Origin: Sphingomonas sp. SUN039 | GTDB lineage: Bacteria; Pseudomonadota; Alphaproteobacteria; Sphingomonadales; Sphingomonadaceae | Reading direction: 5' to 3' | Assembly (NCBI RefSeq): GCF_024758725.1 | Contig: NZ_CP096972.1 | Location: forward strand, 161,001-225,000 | DNA: 64,000 bases | Part shown: piece after piece, positions 61,273 to 64,000 of the stretch | How the letters are laid out: every line of letters begins with the position of its first letter | How positions within the stretch are numbered: the stretch's first letter is position 1 | Notes under the pieces: model-generated | The model's database searches: none | The model's input: only the letters and a program-made list of their open reading frames with translations | Told to the model about the DNA's origin: nothing | Translations under genes and position numbers: made by a program

Positions 61273-61533
61273 CTATCCCCGGACCATGCCGGGGATCAGG
61301 ATCGCGTCGACAAGCCACCAGATACCGAGCACGCCCCAGATCAGGAAGCCGAGGCCGAACCAGAAGGTCAGCCAGCCGAGGCCGTTGAGCAGCAGCATCC
61401 CGACGCCGCTGCCGACATGGCCGGTCAGGAACCGGTGGACGCCGAACATGCCGAGGAAAAACCACGCGACATAGACGAGGATGGTCGTACCGGTAGCGTC
61501 GGCATTGGCGCGGTTGCGGTCGATCATAGCCAT
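61273..61533 (-). CDS. TM2-domain protein
   Basis: The 86-residue protein has the TM2 pattern: YVAWFFLGMFGVHRFLTGHVGSG then GMLLLNGLGWLTFWFGLG and WWLVDAILIP, with two membrane helices and the DRF-like HRF turn. Its role is not known. ATG at 61533 follows AAAGGAGAT, a strong ribosome-binding site that fixes the start; a longer upstream frame lacks one. Confidence 0.85.
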   Translation of the reverse strand: MAMIDRNRANADATGTTILVYVAWFFLGMFGVHRFLTGHVGSGVGMLLLNGLGWLTFWFGLGFLIWGVLGIWWLVDAILIPGMVRG

Positions 61534-61737
61534 GACATCTCCTTTGACTGTGTTAGTCATATAGGACGGCTTGGGGCGATGCCAAGAGGTGTGGCGGACG
61601 AAAGCGGTCGTACGTCGGCGGTGAGATCCGGGAGAGGCCGCCGACGCACCTGCCGCTAACGTTTCAAACGACCTATTCCGCTGCGTCAAAACGATATTTT
61701 TTGTTGTCTGCCCGATTATCCGCCGGAATCGTCGTAT
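61534..61737. other. Gap with a 9-bp stem
   Basis: About 200 bases between the TM2 and flippase genes, both on the minus strand. CGTCGGCGG (61613-61621) pairs with CCGCCGACG (61638-61646) across a 16-base loop. It lies after the flippase stop but has no T-run, so I do not call it a terminator. No gene is seen. Confidence 0.35.
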
Positions 61738-63219
61738 TCAGGCAACGCGGGCGCGCAGACGGGACATGGCTCCGCTGGCCATATCGAGAAATTCGAGCCG
61801 TGCGGGGTGGCGCACGACGAACAGCATCAGCGCCCAGCACAGACATCCTGCCAGCGCCATCGCGGCCAGCGCGGCAAAGCCGGTATCGGCGGGACGCAGC
61901 CCCAGCGCATAAGCGAGCAGGATCGGCGCGACCGTCGCCAGCGTGCAGGCCAAGCTCCGCACATAGACCAGAACGATGTCGCGCCAGCGGAACCCGATCA
62001 GCCGGTGCATGAAGCCCGCATAAACGCCATACCACGCAATGCCATAAGCGATCCGCGACGCAGCGGCCCATTCGATACTGACCAGCGCAGCGACGACCAG
62101 CAACACGATCGAGAAGCCGGTATCGATGAGGTTGCGATAGAGCAGCGACCGCATCCGGCCGAGCACGACCGGGATATCCATGTGCAGGGGCAGGGCGGTG
62201 AAGGCTATCTCGCTGATCGCGACGAGCATCAGGATCGGCGCGACACCCGCCCAGACCGGGCCGTAGAGAATCGAGACGACCGGAACCGACGCGGCCGCAA
62301 GGAATGCCATCGCGGGCCAGGTCGTCACACTATATGCCGACACGACGCGAATATAGGCAGGGGCGAAGGGTTCGCCCCGGTCGCGCATCCGGGCAAATGC
62401 GGGGAAGAACACGCCGCCGATGGCTCCCGAGACGAGCAGGCGCAGCTGGCCCGACAGGCTGACCGCGCGTCCGTACAGCCCGACGGCAGCGAACCCGAGC
62501 AGCCGTCCGACGATGAGTTCGGGCGAGCGCATGCCGAGCGCACCGCTGAGGGCGAGGCCCGAGGATTGAGATCCGAATTTCAGGATCGGCCCCGTGTCCG
62601 CCAGAGAAAGCGGCAAACGCGGGTGCGCGCCGCTGGCCCATTGGCCGATGACAGCGCGGGCAAGGTTTTGCGCGACCGCACCGATCGCGAGCGACATCGC
62701 GGACCAGCCATTGGCGGCAAGGCCGATGGTCACCGCCATCATCGCCAGCGCCGCGCCGGCATTGACGAAGAACAGCCCCCGGAAATCGAGACGGCGCTGG
62801 AGCAGGGCCGAAGGGACGACATAAAAGGGCACAAGCAGATACGAGCCCGCGATCACCGCGAGGATCGGAAACAGCCGCATGTCGTCGTAGAAGCGCGCTG
62901 TCGGCCAGGCGAGGGCGAGAATCAGCCCGCCGATGCCCAGCGCAAAGACGATCGACACCGAAAAGCACCGGCGCAGCTTGTCGTCGTCGAGGTCGGGTTC
63001 GCCCGCGACATAGCGGCTGATCCCGAAATCCTGAAAGATCGCGACCATCATCGCGGCGGCGAGTGCGGTGCCGAACAGGCCGACTTCGCCCGGCGTCAGG
63101 AAAAAGCGCGAGATGACCACCGAGGTGACGAATTGCGCGAAGAACGCCACATATTGCCCCGCCATGCCCCAGACGGCAGCGGTGCGGACCGAGGGGCCGG
63201 TCGCGGCGGCGTCGCTCAT
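61738..63219 (-). CDS. Polysaccharide flippase/exporter (MOP superfamily)
   Basis: The 493-residue protein has about 12-14 membrane segments and the start AAVWGMAGQYVAFFAQFVTSVVISRFF, typical of the MOP-family polysaccharide exporters (Wzx/lipopolysaccharide biosynthesis type). It is unrelated in detail to the flippase at 6324-7607. It overlaps the upstream glycosyltransferase gene by 4 bp (ATGA), so a second polysaccharide operon begins at the window edge. Confidence 0.85.
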   Translation of the reverse strand: MSDAAATGPSVRTAAVWGMAGQYVAFFAQFVTSVVISRFFLTPGEVGLFGTALAAAMMVAIFQDFGISRYVAGEPDLDDDKLRRCFSVSIVFALGIGGLILALAWPTARFYDDMRLFPILAVIAGSYLLVPFYVVPSALLQRRLDFRGLFFVNAGAALAMMAVTIGLAANGWSAMSLAIGAVAQNLARAVIGQWASGAHPRLPLSLADTGPILKFGSQSSGLALSGALGMRSPELIVGRLLGFAAVGLYGRAVSLSGQLRLLVSGAIGGVFFPAFARMRDRGEPFAPAYIRVVSAYSVTTWPAMAFLAAASVPVVSILYGPVWAGVAPILMLVAISEIAFTALPLHMDIPVVLGRMRSLLYRNLIDTGFSIVLLVVAALVSIEWAAASRIAYGIAWYGVYAGFMHRLIGFRWRDIVLVYVRSLACTLATVAPILLAYALGLRPADTGFAALAAMALAGCLCWALMLFVVRHPARLEFLDMASGAMSRLRARVA

Positions 63220-64000
63220 CGTTTGAGGAGCGCTGCGGCGAGACGGAACGCGCGGGCCGGCTCGTTCAGCGTCAGCAGTCGCACCACGGTCCGCCACAGG
63301 CCGTCGGTCGCGCCGCCCTCCCGGATATGGGCGAGCATCAGGTCGAAGCCCTCGCCGCGCAATGCGGTAGGGGTATAAACGCTGCCCAGCGCGACCTTTT
63401 CACGAACGGCACGGAAGACCCCGGCGCGACCGAACACCCGGTCGAGCTGGTCCATCGGCGGCAGCGTGTCGAGCGATTCGGTCGGGTCGGGCCGTCCCGC
63501 CATGCGCTCGACATGCGCTTCCCAGGCGATGGCCGCGCCGATCTTTTGCACATAGGCGTGGCGATTGCTGACCTGTGTCTCGCTCTGGCGATAGAGCAGC
63601 AGGCGGTCGGGCAGGTTCGCCATGCGGACATGCTCCGACAGGCGCAGCCACAGGTCGTAATCCTCGCAATGCTTATAGGCCTGATGATAGCCGCCGACCG
63701 CACGCACGGCGTCGCGCCGCATTACGACCGACGGATGACACAGCGGCGGGCCGTTCTTCAGGTCCTCGAGAACATCCTCGGGCGTCGTGACATTGTCGAA
63801 CTTGTGCGTGCTCGGCCGTCCGTCCTCGTCGATGCAGGTGCACCCCGTGCCCAGCACACCGATATCGGGGTTGGCATCCAGAAAGGCGATCTGGCGTTCG
63901 AATCGTTCGGGCAGGGCGATGTCGTCGCCGTCCATCCGCGCGATCAATGGTGCGCGCGCCTCGCCGATCATGCGGTTGAGGCTGACGATCAGGCCGGCAT
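63216..64000 (-). CDS. GT2-family glycosyltransferase (5' end outside window)
   Basis: The reading frame is open to the right edge, so the N-terminal nucleotide-binding part is missing. The visible part begins near NAGLIVSLNRMIGEAR and has the metal site MDGDDIALPERFERQ, followed by HPSVVMRRDAVRAVGGY and CEDYDLWLRLSEH, all family-2 features. Residues after that are helical. The product would add a sugar to a lipid-linked or surface glycan. Confidence 0.88.
   Translation of the reverse strand, partial: AGLIVSLNRMIGEARAPLIARMDGDDIALPERFERQIAFLDANPDIGVLGTGCTCIDEDGRPSTHKFDNVTTPEDVLEDLKNGPPLCHPSVVMRRDAVRAVGGYHQAYKHCEDYDLWLRLSEHVRMANLPDRLLLYRQSETQVSNRHAYVQKIGAAIAWEAHVERMAGRPDPTESLDTLPPMDQLDRVFGRAGVFRAVREKVALGSVYTPTALRGEGFDLMLAHIREGGATDGLWRTVVRLLTLNEPARAFRLAAALLKR

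Noticed and set aside
61613..61646. Rho-independent terminator after the second flippase gene
   Set aside because: The stem is strong, but the loop is 16 bases and no T-run follows on the minus strand.

Overview
The window is chromosomal DNA of a GC-rich alphaproteobacterium, most likely a sphingomonad (Sphingomonas or a close relative). This is inferred from the overall gene set, the compact overlapping gene style, the small protein types, and the palindromic repeats built on a CCCGCGAARGCGGG core. There is no rRNA, CRISPR array, IS transposase or integrase. One tRNA gene, tRNA-Pro(GGG), is present. The window cuts a gene at each end.

Region 1 (1-4.4 kb) holds an S24-family repressor behind three evenly spaced palindromic operators, with two small divergent genes, a Yip1-like membrane protein, and a holin/GH108 muramidase pair of the kind known from gene transfer agent (GTA) release. 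tRNA-Pro follows. Region 2 (4.7-15.9 kb) is a Wzx/Wzy-type exopolysaccharide locus: a fused WecG-type glycosyltransferase and phosphoglycosyl transferase, a flippase, two GT2 and one GT4 glycosyltransferases, a Wzy-like polymerase, a chain-length protein, an outer-membrane export lipoprotein, and a sigma-54 activator with a degenerate receiver domain. Promoter-like sites (TGGCACG-N4-YTGRA) and a shared palindrome (TTGCA-AAA-TGCAA) about 98 bp upstream link the two ends of this locus into one probable regulon.

Region 3 (16-35 kb) is mostly housekeeping: a FAH-family enzyme, a tandem ABM protein, yajC-secD-secF, a GT4 enzyme with mannose-6-phosphate isomerase, bamD, recN, ligA, an amidohydrolase, an S9 peptidase, phhA, hslV-hslU and a vapBC toxin-antitoxin pair. 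Region 4 (35-52 kb) holds an M16 protease, a DEAD-box helicase, a DJ-1-family protein, DedA, an NYN protein, smc, two DsbA-like proteins with a DUF721 protein, mutY, a class-C beta-lactamase-like hydrolase, nudC, prephenate dehydratase and a membrane-anchored cytochrome c. Region 5 (52-61.5 kb) carries purA, small Cys-rich and basic proteins, an alpha/beta hydrolase, serC-serA-hisZ, an extensin-like lipoprotein, a LOG-family protein and a TM2 protein. The right edge (61.7-64 kb) starts a second polysaccharide locus (flippase plus GT2).

The most interesting non-coding content is three families of structured repeats. One is a roughly 105-bp element whose four arms are arranged A-B-A'-B' at two loci and nested at a third. 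One is a palindrome family that includes a doublet inserted in frame inside mutY. One is a pair of related multi-hairpin elements. The long open frames antisense to the named genes were judged to be high-GC shadows and left out.
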